Assembly (NCBI RefSeq): GCF_016595525.1
Contig: NZ_JAENII010000005.1
Span: forward strand, 62,001-126,000
Direction: 5' to 3'
Source of the DNA: Haloferula rosea
Lineage (GTDB): Bacteria; Verrucomicrobiota; Verrucomicrobiia; Verrucomicrobiales; Akkermansiaceae
DNA: 64,000 nucleotides
The notes beneath the pieces are model-generated. The model saw only the letters and a list, made by a program, of their open reading frames with translations, searched no databases and was not told the DNA's origin. Shown here piece by piece: positions 1 through 11,500 of the stretch (positions are counted from its first letter, which is position 1; every line of letters begins with the position of its first letter). The translations under genes were made by a program, and so were the position numbers.

Positions 1-1574
<1,574 letters not shown>

Positions 1575-1591
<17 letters not shown>

Positions 1592-2858
1592 TGCTGAAGG
1601 CGTGGAGGAAGTTCACGCCATCGATCTGAGGGATGGAATTCCACCCCTGTCCATCGCTCCATCCGGCGAGAGGGCTTCGGAAATCGAGGTTGAGCTGGTG
1701 GGTGGTTCGGTTGGCGGGGCCACCGCTTCCGTCGAGCGCGAAGTTGATCCGAAGCAGGGGGAGGTAGAATGCTTGGCTGGCGGAGCTGATGAAGTCACCG
1801 GTCTGGGGAGCCAGGTCGGTCACGGAGAAGGATGTCATGGCGCCTGAATCACCGTCGCTGTCCGTCCAGGTCCCGCCACCCGCGCCGTCGGGTGCCAGTG
1901 TCAGACTTGAACCCGACCTCGTGGTGAAGGTGATGGTGGAACCTGTGCCGAGCACCGCTGGCTCGGGGTTCTCGAGTGCCGAGTAGTCGACCACGGCCAG
2001 ACGGGTGAAGAACCGGTTCGCGGTCAGTCCCGTGGTGGTGAAGGTGTAGCCGGGAAAGGTGTCGGCACTGAGGATGTTCCGGAATGCCGTCCACGATGCC
2101 AGGTCGAAGGAGTAGCTGTAGATGTAGTCGTGCTTGGCTTGCCGGTTGAAGGTTACGACGAAGGTGCTCGCGGCCGAGTTCCTGCTGGGGATGGGGTTGA
2201 CCGCACGGATGGTGTGCAACTCGAGCGCCGGGTCGTGGAGGTCGAAGCCGGCCAGCGATGGCCCGCTGATGGTCACGGAGTCCATCGTGATGGGAGTGAT
2301 CGGCTTGTCACTGCCGTCGGTGGGGTAGATCGAGGAGTTGGTGAAACCATCGATGATGTCCCGACCTGCGATGATCTCACCGAAGACCGAGTGCTTGTCA
2401 TCGAGAAATGGGGTCGCGGTCAGGGTGATGAAAAACTGGGAGTTGCCGGTGCCCGGAAAGCTGCTTTTCGCCATCGACAGCATGTAGCGTCCGGAGTGTC
2501 TCAGATCCGGATGGAACTCGTCCTGAATGTTGCAGCCCGAGCCTGTGAAGCCGCTGCCATCCGATGAGCCCCCCTGAATGACGAAATTGTGGACCAGGCG
2601 GTGGAAGATGCGTCCGTCGTAGTAGGGGGTGTCCACCATGACCTCGTTGGTCTCGACGTCGATCCACGCGCGTTCACCAGTGGCAAGTCCGATGAAATTC
2701 GCACAGGTGCGTGGAGCCTTGTCGTAGTCCAAGCGTGCCCGGACGGTGCCGATCGGATTGCCCCCCTGGGAGATCTGGATGTCGGCGTGGATTTGGGAAT
2801 GCAGCGTGCTACTCAGGGCGACAAAGGCACAAGCGGTGATCCGACGGAGGTGTGACAC
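1575..2858 (-). CDS. secreted cyclophilin-type peptidyl-prolyl isomerase with a C-terminal extension
   Basis: A 427-residue protein: signal peptide (1-25), cyclophilin domain (about 27-205), then about 220 residues unlike the catalytic fold. Active-site motifs of cyclophilin are present: FHRLVHNFVIQGG (the FHR and Q motifs), GNSQFFITL, and FLDDKHSVFGEI. It should catalyse prolyl cis-trans isomerisation outside the cytoplasm. The C-terminal part is rich in Ser, Thr and Gly, with short beta-like strands and phrases such as NRFFTRLAV, as in adhesive or sorting regions of verrucomicrobial exported proteins; its job is unknown. The start is a GTG at 2858, and a 7-bp inverted repeat overlaps it. 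The gene is convergent with the antiporter and lies 58 bases upstream of the AI-2E-type gene's stop on the same strand. Confidence 0.9.
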
Positions 2859-2877
2859 GGCAGGAATTCACCGTGTC
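2854..2877 (-). promoter_or_regulatory. inverted repeat over the GTG start of the cyclophilin gene
   Basis: GACACGG (2854-2860) and CCGTGTC (2871-2877) are perfect inverted copies separated by 10 bases. In the mRNA the hairpin would include the GTG start codon at 2856-2858. A second palindrome, TGTCGCGACA, overlaps its upstream edge (2874-2883). Either could control translation or bind a regulator; neither is proven. Confidence 0.35.
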
Positions 2878-2916
2878 GCGACAAATTTGAAAAGTCGCAA
2901 TATCTCCCGGAGTGCG

Positions 2917-4254
2917 TCAGGCGGGCTCGGCCTCGGCTCCGCTGTCGGTGAGTTCGTCGTCGGGCATCTTGTCGACGGCCTTGATCTTGCGTTCCCAGAA
3001 GTAGCGGCGCAGGAGGACCTTGACGGCGGCCGTCAGTGGGACGGCAAGCAGTGCTCCGACGAAGCCTCCGAGGATGAGCGACCAGAAGATCATCGAGAAG
3101 ATCACGGTCATCGGGTGGAGCCCGACCGAGTCGCCAACGATCTTGGGTGCGGTGATGATGGAATTGATCTGCTGGGCGATGAAGAAAATCACGCCGACGC
3201 CAGCCACGTAGGCCCATGGGTTGTCGCCGAGGAAAGTCTGGTTCTCAGGAACTGAGAAATGGAAGTAGGCGATGATGCATGCGGGAATCAGGGTGATGAT
3301 GTTGCCCACGAAGGGGATGATTCCGACGATGGCCATCAGCAGGCCAATCAGCATGCTGAGGGGGAGTCCGAAGAGCCAAAGACCGATGGCGATGAAGATG
3401 CCGTCGATGAAGGCCACGAGCACCTGGCCGCGGAAGAAGGAAATCAGGTAGCCATTGACCTCGGTGAGCGTCTCGACCAGCTCTGTCTTGAAGCGGGAGG
3501 CCTTGAGCGGGACGTATTCGTGCCAGTGCTCCTTGATGGCGGCGCTCTCCTTCAGGAAGAAGAACAGGTAGATGGGAACCATCATGAAACCGATGATCAG
3601 GCCGATGTAGCCAAATACCTTGGTGGTGCCGCCCTCGATCCAACCGAGCACTTCGTCCTGAAACCCGAGCAGGGTGCTCCAGAGCTTGGTCTGGTAGATC
3701 TCGATGTGGGGGTTCTTCAGTTCCTTGTTCTCAAACGCAAGGTCAAGGGCGTCGCTGAGTTCCTCGCCGCGCAGGGCATTCGGATTCTCCAGATCGTCCG
3801 GGGCGGAGAGCAGGGGGTCGATCATGGGCTGGGTCCATGGTCGGGTGTTTCGTTCCTTGATGAGGATGTCGATGACGGCCTGGTCGGCCGAACGCTTTTC
3901 TCCATTCTCCACCTGGCTGGCCTTCTGGCGCCTGAACTCGGCGATCTGGGAGCCGACGAGGGGGATCATGATGGAGATCAGGATCGCTGCGAGCAGGGTG
4001 AACAGACCGAAGGTGCTGATGACCGCGCGCATGCGCGAGAGTCCGCGCTTCTGGAACCAAACGACGACAGGGTCGAGCAGGTAGGCGACGATGCCGGCGA
4101 CGGCGAGAGGGACGACGACGGGTTGGAGGAAGCCGAGGACCGAGCCGGTCAGATAGATGAAGCCGGTCAGCAGGGCTCCGAGCACCAGGATCGAGAAGCC
4201 GGTCGCAGCATTCCAGAGGGTCCGGACTTGGAAGTGGGTCGGGTAGGTTCGCAT
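2917..4254 (-). CDS. AI-2E family transporter (PerM/YdiK-type permease)
   Basis: Polytopic membrane protein of 445 residues from the family that includes TqsA, PerM and some Na+/H+ antiporters. Visible features are an N-terminal pair of hydrophobic helices (about 15-65), a third at about 75-105 (TFGLFTLLAAILISIMIPLV), and a long hydrophilic loop of about 130 residues. The conserved C-terminal bundle follows, with PLSMLIGLLMAIVGIIPFVGN and the segment before it, and LGGFVGALLAVPLTAAVKV near the end. The cytoplasmic loop is longer than in E. coli PerM and carries a charged stretch, QKASQVENGEKRSADQ. The substrate cannot be read from sequence; the family name does not prove autoinducer export. 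The gene stands alone on the minus strand, downstream of nusB. Confidence 0.88.
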   Translation of the reverse strand: MRTYPTHFQVRTLWNAATGFSILVLGALLTGFIYLTGSVLGFLQPVVVPLAVAGIVAYLLDPVVVWFQKRGLSRMRAVISTFGLFTLLAAILISIMIPLVGSQIAEFRRQKASQVENGEKRSADQAVIDILIKERNTRPWTQPMIDPLLSAPDDLENPNALRGEELSDALDLAFENKELKNPHIEIYQTKLWSTLLGFQDEVLGWIEGGTTKVFGYIGLIIGFMMVPIYLFFFLKESAAIKEHWHEYVPLKASRFKTELVETLTEVNGYLISFFRGQVLVAFIDGIFIAIGLWLFGLPLSMLIGLLMAIVGIIPFVGNIITLIPACIIAYFHFSVPENQTFLGDNPWAYVAGVGVIFFIAQQINSIITAPKIVGDSVGLHPMTVIFSMIFWSLILGGFVGALLAVPLTAAVKVLLRRYFWERKIKAVDKMPDDELTDSGAEAEPA

Positions 4255-4361
4255 GGTCGCGGATTGGGTCTAGCAGAGATCATGCCCCCTCGTGGATGGA
4301 AAAGTCACCCGAGTTTGGAGCTGTCGCGGCGCTGGAGAATCCGGAGTCGTCCGGCTTCCCG

Positions 4362-5243
4362 CTACTCGCTGACCTTGTCGAGGATGCCGTTGACGAAGCG
4401 ACCGGAGTCGGTGGTGCCGAACTTCTTGGCCAATTCGATGGCCTCGTTGATGGCGACCGGCTTGGGCACGTTGGGATTGTGTCGGATTTCCCAGGTGGCC
4501 AGGCGGAGGATGGCCCGGTCAATCGGGTCGATCCGCTCGGGTGCGAAGTTGTCGACGATCTGCTCCAGCGCCCCATCGATGGCTTCCCGTTCGCTGAGCA
4601 CTGCGTCGACAACCTGATCGGTCTCGATCCGCAACGCTTCCATGTCGGCACGCGAATCGCGGATCTTCTTGAGCTCCGCGTGGTCCGGGAAGTCCTCCGG
4701 TCGCTCGATCATGCGGAGGCGGTCCGAGATGCGCTCGAGACGGTGGATGCTTCCGAGGATGGGTTCCAGCTGCGGGCGCAGCTTGGGCAGGTCCTCGGTG
4801 GAGCGGATGAATTCCGTGCGGGCTGCGGTAAGGTCGCGATTCAGGCTGAATAGATCCTCGAAGCTGTCGGAGAAACGGCGGCTGATGGCGTCGTCGTCAC
4901 CCTCCTTGTTGAGCCGGGAGAGCTTGACGATGACGTCGGTCCAGCGGTCCTCGAGGTCGGTGATCCGCTCGAGCAGACGGGCGGTCGGTTCCAGGTCTTC
5001 GGATGAACGGAGTGCCGCTTGGGCGATGGGAAGTCGCTTGAGATACTCCGCGTGGCGGTTTTCCCGACCGAGGTTGAGGTGCTGGATGGTCTTCCAGGTG
5101 GCGAGCACGAGTGCCTTGCGATCGGACTCGGTGATGAACTGCCAGAAGGGCTCGCGCAGGGACGCGGGGGATGCTCCGCCTTCGAGGTCGGAGCAATAGA
5201 GGAATTGCACCACGGATTCGCGGATCTGCCGGCGACTTGGCAT
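4362..5243 (-). CDS. nusB: NusB-type antitermination factor with a large internal insertion
   Basis: NusB binds boxA RNA with NusE (S10) and supports antitermination of rRNA transcription. At 293 residues this protein is about twice the usual 130-150. The N-terminus RRQIRESVVQFLYCSDL (4-20) matches the NusB start. The last 60 residues are typical NusB: RIDPIDRAILRLATWEI (237-253), VPKPVAINEAIELAKKFG (259-276) and FVNGILDKVSE (283-293). Between about residues 40 and 205 lies an inserted, charged, helix-rich segment that looks like coiled coil. The gene begins one base after the ribH stop and belongs to a ribBA-ribH-nusB group, a common arrangement. The two conserved ends make the identity secure; the insertion's role is unknown. 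Confidence 0.87.
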   Translation of the reverse strand: MPSRRQIRESVVQFLYCSDLEGGASPASLREPFWQFITESDRKALVLATWKTIQHLNLGRENRHAEYLKRLPIAQAALRSSEDLEPTARLLERITDLEDRWTDVIVKLSRLNKEGDDDAISRRFSDSFEDLFSLNRDLTAARTEFIRSTEDLPKLRPQLEPILGSIHRLERISDRLRMIERPEDFPDHAELKKIRDSRADMEALRIETDQVVDAVLSEREAIDGALEQIVDNFAPERIDPIDRAILRLATWEIRHNPNVPKPVAINEAIELAKKFGTTDSGRFVNGILDKVSE

Positions 5244-5244
5244 C

Positions 5245-5754
5245 TCAGGATTTCACTGGGGTGCTTCCGTCTAGCGGCATGGTGCGGTCGAGCTCCATGA
5301 AGACATCGACCATGGCGGCGGCGGCACGCGCGGCTTCCTTGCCGCGATTCAGGTTGGCACCGATGCAGCGGGCGTAGGCCTGCTTTTCGTCTTCGAGGAG
5401 AAGGACTTCATTGATGACCGGAACGCAGGTGGAAACCGCGAGGTTCTGGAGGGCGTCGGTGACCGAGCGCGCGACCAGGTCGGCGTGGGCGGTGGCGCCC
5501 TTGAGGATGACGCCGAGGGCGATCACGCAGGCGGGTTTCTGGCGTTGGAGCACGGCGGCGGCGGCGACGGGAACTTCAAAAGCTCCCGGAACGCGGACCA
5601 AATCGATGCGGGTCGATGGCATCAATTCACCGATCTCCTCGACAACATTATCGACGAGGGCATCGGCGAACTGCTCGTTGTATTTGGCCGCAACGATGCA
5701 GACACGGACCCGGGGTCCGATCATTCTGGGCTTGGGCGGTAGCGCCGTGGACAT
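5245..5754 (-). CDS. ribH: 6,7-dimethyl-8-ribityllumazine synthase
   Basis: Penultimate enzyme of riboflavin synthesis. It condenses 5-amino-6-ribitylamino-uracil with 3,4-dihydroxy-2-butanone 4-phosphate, usually as a 60-mer or decamer. From the ATG at 5754 it has 169 residues. Family motifs are VRVCIVAAKYNEQFADAL (substrate site, Asn/Glu), RVPGAFEVPVAA, ALGVILKGATAHADLVA with the catalytic His of the GAT.H loop, and a C-terminal region with the usual RG..AA pattern (NRGKEAARAAAAM). A longer frame from 5790 adds a proline-rich dozen residues before MSTALPP; I prefer the inner start. It sits between ribBA (87 bases upstream) and nusB (1 base downstream). Confidence 0.93.
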   Translation of the reverse strand: MSTALPPKPRMIGPRVRVCIVAAKYNEQFADALVDNVVEEIGELMPSTRIDLVRVPGAFEVPVAAAAVLQRQKPACVIALGVILKGATAHADLVARSVTDALQNLAVSTCVPVINEVLLLEDEKQAYARCIGANLNRGKEAARAAAAMVDVFMELDRTMPLDGSTPVKS

Positions 5755-5841
5755 GCTCGTGGATATGGGCGGAGGTGGTGGAAAAGTCAACCGATGGCAG
5801 CAGTTCGCTGCCGGGTTTTTCCAAGGCGGGCCAAGCGCGGT

Positions 5842-7044
5842 TCAAATCTTGTGGCCCATGCGGTCGCGCTTGGTTTCGAGGTAGCGCTCGTTGTGGGGGT
5901 TCGAGGGCAGGCTGATGGGCAGCTGCTCGACGATTTCCAGACCGTATCCTTCCAGTCCGACGACCTTCTTCGGGTTGTTGGTCAGCAGTCGGATCTTCCC
6001 CACTCCAAGATCCTGGAGGATCTGGGCGCCCATGCCGTAGTCGCGCAGGTCGGCGGAGAAACCGAGCTTTTCGTTCGCCTCGATCGTGTCGAGGCCCTGC
6101 TCCTGAAGCTTGTAGGCGTGGATCTTCCCGGCGAGTCCGATGCCGCGGCCTTCCTGGCGGAGGTAAAGGAGCACGCCGCCTTCTTTCGAGATCCTCTCAA
6201 GCGCGGCGTCGAGCTGGCCACCGCAGTCGCAGCGCTTCGACATGAAGACATCGCCGGTGAGGCATTCCGAGTGCACGCGGACGAGGATCGGCTCATCCTT
6301 GGAAATCTCACCCCGGCTGAGGGCAAGGTGGTGGGAGCCGTCGGTTTCGATCCGGTAGAGGTGACAGTCGAACTCACCATGATCGGTGGGCAGCTTGATG
6401 GTCTCTTCGCGTTCGACGAGTTTCTCCTTCTTCCTGCGGTATTCGATCAGCTGGGCGATGGTGCAGGCCTTGAGCTGGTGGGTCTTCTGGAAGTCTCCCA
6501 ATTCGCCGACGCGGGCCATGGTGCCGTCGTCGTTCATGATCTCGCAGATCACGCCGGCGGGTGGTTGTCCGGCGAGGCGTGCGAGGTCGATGGCGGCCTC
6601 GGTGTGGCCGGCCCGGCGCAGTGTTCCACCCGGCATGGCTTGGAGGGGGAAGACGTGGCCGGGTTGGACGAGGTCGTTGGCGGTGCTTTCCGGATTGGCG
6701 AGAATCTGAATGCAGCGGGCGCGGTCCGCGGCGGAGATCCCGGTGGTGATGCCGGTGGCGGCATCGACCGAAATGGTGAAGGCGGTCTTCATGCCCTCGC
6801 GGTTGCGGCGGGTCATGGGGGGAAGGTCGAGTTCCTCGGCGCGCTCCGCCGTGATCGGGGCGCAGATGAGGCCGCGGCCGTGGACGGCCATCAGGGACAC
6901 GATCTCCGGGGTGCAGAGGGACGCGGCGGCGACCAGATCGGCCTCGTTCTCGCGCTCAGGGTCGTCGGCAACGATCACCGCCCGTCCGGCGGCGATGTCG
7001 GCGATGATTTCGTCAATGGGGCTGAAGTCGAGTGCGGTGGCCAT
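5842..7044 (-). CDS. ribBA: bifunctional 3,4-dihydroxy-2-butanone 4-phosphate synthase / GTP cyclohydrolase II
   Basis: Provides both precursors of riboflavin. The N-terminal half (about 1-200) is DHBP synthase: IVADDPERENEADLV with the acidic metal-binding loop, GRGLICAPIT, AGHTEAAIDLARLAG and ICEIMNDDGTMAR. The C-terminal half (about 205-400) is GTP cyclohydrolase II: the zinc cluster ECLTGDVFMSKRCDCGG (Cys-x10-Cys-x-Cys, about residues 259-272), LLYLRQEGRGIGL, and KIRLLTNNPKKV near the end. Both sets of catalytic residues are intact, so neither domain looks degenerate. Length (400) is typical. The gene heads ribBA-ribH-nusB. I see no FMN riboswitch in the 117 bases upstream. Confidence 0.95.
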   Translation of the reverse strand: MATALDFSPIDEIIADIAAGRAVIVADDPERENEADLVAAASLCTPEIVSLMAVHGRGLICAPITAERAEELDLPPMTRRNREGMKTAFTISVDAATGITTGISAADRARCIQILANPESTANDLVQPGHVFPLQAMPGGTLRRAGHTEAAIDLARLAGQPPAGVICEIMNDDGTMARVGELGDFQKTHQLKACTIAQLIEYRRKKEKLVEREETIKLPTDHGEFDCHLYRIETDGSHHLALSRGEISKDEPILVRVHSECLTGDVFMSKRCDCGGQLDAALERISKEGGVLLYLRQEGRGIGLAGKIHAYKLQEQGLDTIEANEKLGFSADLRDYGMGAQILQDLGVGKIRLLTNNPKKVVGLEGYGLEIVEQLPISLPSNPHNERYLETKRDRMGHKI

Positions 7045-7125
7045 CTGGGTGCCGGAGGCTCGTCTCTGGGACGCCTGCGGTCAAGGGGAAGGGCGCCGTG
7101 GTCGGCAGATGGCCTGCAGCCTGCT

Positions 7126-7152
7126 GGTCCGCCACACGGGGTGCGGCGGACC
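7126..7152 (-). terminator. strong hairpin between the Ldh-family gene and ribBA
   Basis: GGTCCGCC (7126-7133) and GGCGGACC (7145-7152) form a perfect 8-bp stem around an 11-base loop, 10 bases past the stop of the upstream minus-strand gene. No T-run follows, so it is either a weak or Rho-assisted terminator, an RNA-stability element, or part of the ribBA leader. Confidence 0.4.
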
Positions 7153-7161
7153 GGATGCCGA

Positions 7162-8238
7162 TCAAATTTCGGTCAGGCCCTGCTCGCCGATCTCGGCGGC
7201 CAGCTCGTTGAACTCGGCCAGCTCGGCAGCGGTGAAGTGGAGTCCGCCTGCCTCGTCGGAGCGCTTGCGTGCTTCCGCCTCGAATTGACCGGGGAGGATG
7301 CACTTTTCGTTGCCGTGGCCGAGGATGTCCTGAACCACCTTCGTGAGGTTGGCCTTCTGGTCGCGTCCCTTGGCGAAATCGCCGCCGGAGATGGCGTCCG
7401 GGTGGATGACCTGGAAGTAGAAGGTCGTGGAGGTTTTCTCGTCGGCGGGAGCCTCGGCCTTGCGGCCGCGGATGGTGGGCAGGGAACCGCCGATCAGCGC
7501 GCCGTAGAGTTCGTTGAGCAGGCACATCGAGTATCCCTTGTGGGCACCGAAGGGGAGGAGGGCGGCGACTTCGTTGGGATCGGTGGTCGGGTTGCCGTTG
7601 GCATCGACGGCGGCGCCCGGAGGAAGCTCCTTGCCTTCGCGCTTGAGTGCCTGCACGCGCCCCATGGCCACGGTGGAGGTGGCCCAGTCGATGGTCAGCG
7701 GGAAACCTACGGCATCCATCGTAGGAAAGCCCCATGAGTGGGGGTTGGTGCCGAGGGTTGGGAACTTGCCGCCGAAGGGAACCACTTCAGCGAGGGCCGA
7801 GGTGCAGTTCGTGTAGGCGATGTAGCCGCGTTCTGCGGCGGCCATGACGTAGCCGCCACCCCAGAGGTAGTGGAAGGCGTTGTCGACGGAGACCTGGCCG
7901 ATGCCGAACTCATCGGCAAGCTCGATGCAGCGATCGATCGCGCGGTAGGCGACCGACTGGCCGAGCTTGCGGTTGGCGTTCCAAGTCTCGGAGGCCTTGA
8001 ACGGGCTGTCGATCACTTCGATTTCCGCACTCGGGACACAGCCACCGGCGGCGGACCCGAACAGATGGTCGAGGTGCAGGGCTTTCAGGGCGTGGTGGGT
8101 GCGGATGCCGTGGCGGGCGGCCTCGGCTGCAAGACGGGCTCCTTCGGCCGACTCATCCTCCGAAAAACCGCGTTGGCGGTAGGCGGCGGAAACTAGACGG
8201 TCGTGGTCGGCGCGGGAGACGGTGAGGAACTCGGACAT
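7162..8238 (-). CDS. Ldh family oxidoreductase (malate/L-lactate/ureidoglycolate dehydrogenase family)
   Basis: NAD(P)-dependent 2-hydroxyacid dehydrogenase of the MDH2/YbiC/YlbC/ComC fold, 358 residues, the usual length. Recognisable segments are the N-terminal SAEGARLAAEAARHGIRTH with the family's R.H motif, DNAFHYLWGGGYVMAAAERGYI, the segment TNCTSALAEVVPFGGKFPTLGTNP.SW that forms the cofactor-binding core, and LLPFGAHKGYSMCLLNELYGALIGG with the HKG motif. In well-studied members a GHKG.GL motif takes this place. The substrate could be malate, sulfolactate, lactate or ureidoglycolate; sequence alone does not decide. It lies just upstream of the riboflavin genes, with a hairpin between, so it is probably not functionally linked to them. 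Confidence 0.85.
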   Translation of the reverse strand: MSEFLTVSRADHDRLVSAAYRQRGFSEDESAEGARLAAEAARHGIRTHHALKALHLDHLFGSAAGGCVPSAEIEVIDSPFKASETWNANRKLGQSVAYRAIDRCIELADEFGIGQVSVDNAFHYLWGGGYVMAAAERGYIAYTNCTSALAEVVPFGGKFPTLGTNPHSWGFPTMDAVGFPLTIDWATSTVAMGRVQALKREGKELPPGAAVDANGNPTTDPNEVAALLPFGAHKGYSMCLLNELYGALIGGSLPTIRGRKAEAPADEKTSTTFYFQVIHPDAISGGDFAKGRDQKANLTKVVQDILGHGNEKCILPGQFEAEARKRSDEAGGLHFTAAELAEFNELAAEIGEQGLTEI

Positions 8239-8526
8239 GGTTGGGCCGAGTCATGCAACGAGGCTGTATGACAAATCAAGGGCCGATCTCGAATAAGCGA
8301 CGAAAAACCCCGCCACTCCAAGGGAAACGGGCGTATCGAAGGCTACTGAGGTGCAGAATATTTTGGCTCTGTTAACTACCCTTAAGCACAAGATGAAGCG
8401 CCTTAATGTGGAAAATGATACCACATGTGGTGTTTTTGCGCTCCGAGGCTTTTCCCGTCGGGTGGCTCGCCTAGGCTGCGGTTTTGCCGGATCCCTCCCG
8501 GTTCACCTCTAACCCACCTCCTGTCG
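8239..8526. other. divergent intergenic region before smc
   Basis: About 290 bases separate the divergent Ldh-family gene and smc. The middle (about 8340-8440) is visibly more AT-rich than its surroundings and probably holds the promoters. It contains one perfect 12-bp palindrome (8420-8431). An in-frame ATG at 8425 would add 34 residues to SMC, but those residues are not SMC-like. Confidence 0.5.
8420..8431. promoter_or_regulatory. 12-bp perfect palindrome upstream of smc
   Basis: ACCACATGTGGT lies about 95 bases before the smc start, inside the AT-rich stretch. It could be an operator half-way to a promoter, or chance; no known regulator is matched. Confidence 0.25.
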
Positions 8527-11500
8527 ATGTATCTAAAATCTCTCGATATCCATGGCTTCAAGTCCTTTGCGGACAAGACGCACCTGGAGTTTCACGAAGG
8601 CGTAACCGGCATTGTCGGTCCCAATGGCTGCGGCAAATCCAATGTGGTCGATGCGATCCGCTGGGTGCTCGGCGAAACCTCCGCCAAGGCACTGCGTGGC
8701 GGGGAAATGGCCGACGTGATTTTCAGCGGCACGGAGCGACGCAAGCCACTCGGCATGGCCGAGGTGACTCTGACCATGGCGGACTGCGAGGAGTCGCTCG
8801 GGGTGGACTACAATGAAGTCGCCATCACGCGCCGGGTGTTCCGCGACGGCAAATCGGAGTATCGGCTCAATGGCACGCTGTGCCGTTTGAAGGACATTCA
8901 CAACCTGTTCATGGATACCGGGATCGGCCGCACAGCCTACTCGATCATGGCGCAGGGTCAGATTGACCAGATCCTCTCGTCGAAGCCGGAAGAACGCCGG
9001 GCGGTGTTCGAGGAGGCGGCCGGCATCACGAAGTACAAGCGGGAGAAAAAGGACGCACTGCGCAAGCTGGACTACACGGAAGCGAACCTTCTGCGTGTGA
9101 GCGATGTGCTCGCCGAGCAGGAGCGCCGGATGAATTCGCTCAAGCGGCAGGTCTCGAAGGCGCGTCGCTACAAGGCACTTTCGGAAGACGTTCGGGTGCT
9201 CGATACCCATCTGGCGCACAAGCGTTATGTGGAGTTCGGCGCGGAGCGCGACGAGTTGAAGACATCGATCCGATCACTGGAGGCCACCGAGTGCGAGTTG
9301 GAGCGCTTGATGGAGCCGAAGGAGGAAGCAGTCGCTGATGCTCGTCTAACAGCACGGAATTTCGAAGGGGAACTGGCGGAGTTGCGCCAGGAGCTCAATG
9401 AGCACCGCAACCTGTTGGCCAGTGCGGAAGGCCGCATGGCTTTCAACAACGAGCGCCGTTCGGAACTCGAGGGTCGGGTCAGTCAGAACCGCGAGGAGAT
9501 CGAAGCGACCAAGGAGAAGCTCGAGAAGCAGGAGTTCGACTTCGTTGCTGCGAACGAAGCCTTGGATCAGCTGGCTCGCCGGATCGCCGAAATGGAGATC
9601 CAGGTGGGTGAGCAGGAAGAGCGCACCAATCAGGCGCGCTCGCAGCGGGGTCACCTCGAAGCGCAACTTCGCGATGCGCGCTCGGAGGCGAACCGCACCC
9701 AGACGATGATCGCATCGATGCAGGCGAAGATCGAAAGCTCGCTTGCCCAGCTGGAGAACAGCCGCGAACGGGCCCGGCAGTTGGCCGACGAGGAGGAGCG
9801 GCTCAGCGTGGAGCTGGAAGAGGCGCGGAGTCAGTTCGAGCAAATCGTGGCTCAGCTCGAGGAGCAGGCGGCGAAGTCCGAGGAGCTGGAGGAGGCGTTT
9901 CAATCCGCCGAGCGTCAGTATCAACACAATCGGGGTGATCTCGATGCGGCGCGCACTGCGGCTGCGGAAGCTCACCGGACCTTGACCCAGCGTGCATCGC
10001 GTCTCGAGGTGCTCCGCCAGCTCGTGGCGAGTGGCGAGGGATTTGAAGCCGGAACCCGCAAGGTGCTCGACGGACTGGACGAACCGGATCGTTTCAAGCC
10101 GGGGATTCACGGCGTGCTGGCAGGCTTCCTCGATGCGGAGCAGAATAGCGCTCGAGCGATTGAAGCGGCCTTGGGCTCCCACCTTCAGGCCGTGCTGGTC
10201 GAGGATTCGGCGCTGGCCGAAGCGCTGATCGATCGACTCACCGAGAAGAAACTCGGGCACGCGGCTGTGCTGCCGAAGAATTTCGTCGAGACTTCCAGCG
10301 GCACCCAGATGGAAGCAGTTCCTGAGGGGGCCATCGGTTGGGCGCTCGACCGCGTGAAGGTCGATGACGGCGTGCGCAGTGTGATCGAACATCTCCTCGA
10401 GCGTGTGCTCGTGGTGCCGGATCTGGGTACGGCGCTGAAGCTGCGTGGCGACCATCCGGGTGTGACCTTTGCGACCCAGGGCGGCGAGCTTCTGGGTGCG
10501 GAAGGCGTGGTGCGTGGTGGTGCCGCGGGCAAGGGCAATGTCTCGGTGCTCGAGCGCCAGAACGAAGTCCGTGAGCTCGAAGGAGAGGTTGAGGCTCTCA
10601 CCGAACAGGAAGAACAGGCGAAGGCCCGGGTGACGGAACTCGAAGAGGAGTTGGTGCGACTGCAGGAAGCCATGGAAGTGGCTCGCGAGCGCCAGCAACG
10701 CCACAAGGTGGAGCTGTCGACGCTGGACGGACAGCAGTCGCTGGCGAAGCGCGAAGTCGAAGGCGTGGAGAACAAGCTGGAGAGCGTGCGTTGGGAACGG
10801 GGTGACCTGGCCGAGCGCGAAGAGTCCGCCACCGAGGGACGCAGCACGCTTGAGGCCGAGCTGGCATCGGCGCGCGAACGGATGGAGGCCAGCGAGGCCG
10901 ATCAGTCCCGTCTGCAGACCGAACTCGAGGGTGCGATCCGCGATGAGGCCGAGTTGGCGGAGACGCTGAACGAGATTCGTACGGCACTTGCCGTGGAACG
11001 ACGGGCGAAGGAAGCGCAGGAGGAACAACAGCAGCCGATGGAGGCTCGTCTGGCGGAGCTGCGCGAGATCTCGATCAGGCGCGAGACCGAAATTGCCTCA
11101 TTCCTCGAGCGTATCGAGAGTGCTGGTTCGGAGAACACTGAGTTGGCCGAACAGATCGAAACGCACCGGGCTGAATCGGAGGATCTGGAAACCGAGTTGG
11201 AATCCCGCGCTGGCCGCCGTGCCGAGTTGCTGGAAGCCATCGACCTTGCTGAAGGGGCTCTTTCGCAGGCGCGCAAGGAGTATGCCAAGGCATCCGAGCA
11301 GCGGGGCCGTGAAGAGGTGGCGATCACCAAGGTCGAACTGCGGCTGGAGAACCTGGTCAACGCGGTGCTGGAGCGCCACGACGTTGAGCTTGAGAAGTTC
11401 GAGCCGGATGCCCACGCCCTGCTGGTGTGCATCGATGCTCAGAAGAATGGCAGCGGCCGGGGCCGGACCCGTGTGGTGCAGGGTTCCGATTCCGAGGGTG

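Noticed and set aside
3259-4617. 452-codon plus-strand open frame rich in Asp and Glu
   Set aside because: It is the antisense shadow of the AI-2E-type gene, with acidic low-complexity composition and no domain.
7045-7161. FMN riboswitch before ribBA
   Set aside because: None of the conserved RFN-element segments is present; only a simple hairpin is found.
8425-8526. 34-residue N-terminal extension of SMC
   Set aside because: The residues are Pro/Cys/Arg-rich with no SMC similarity, and SMC proteins begin exactly at the ATG at 8527.
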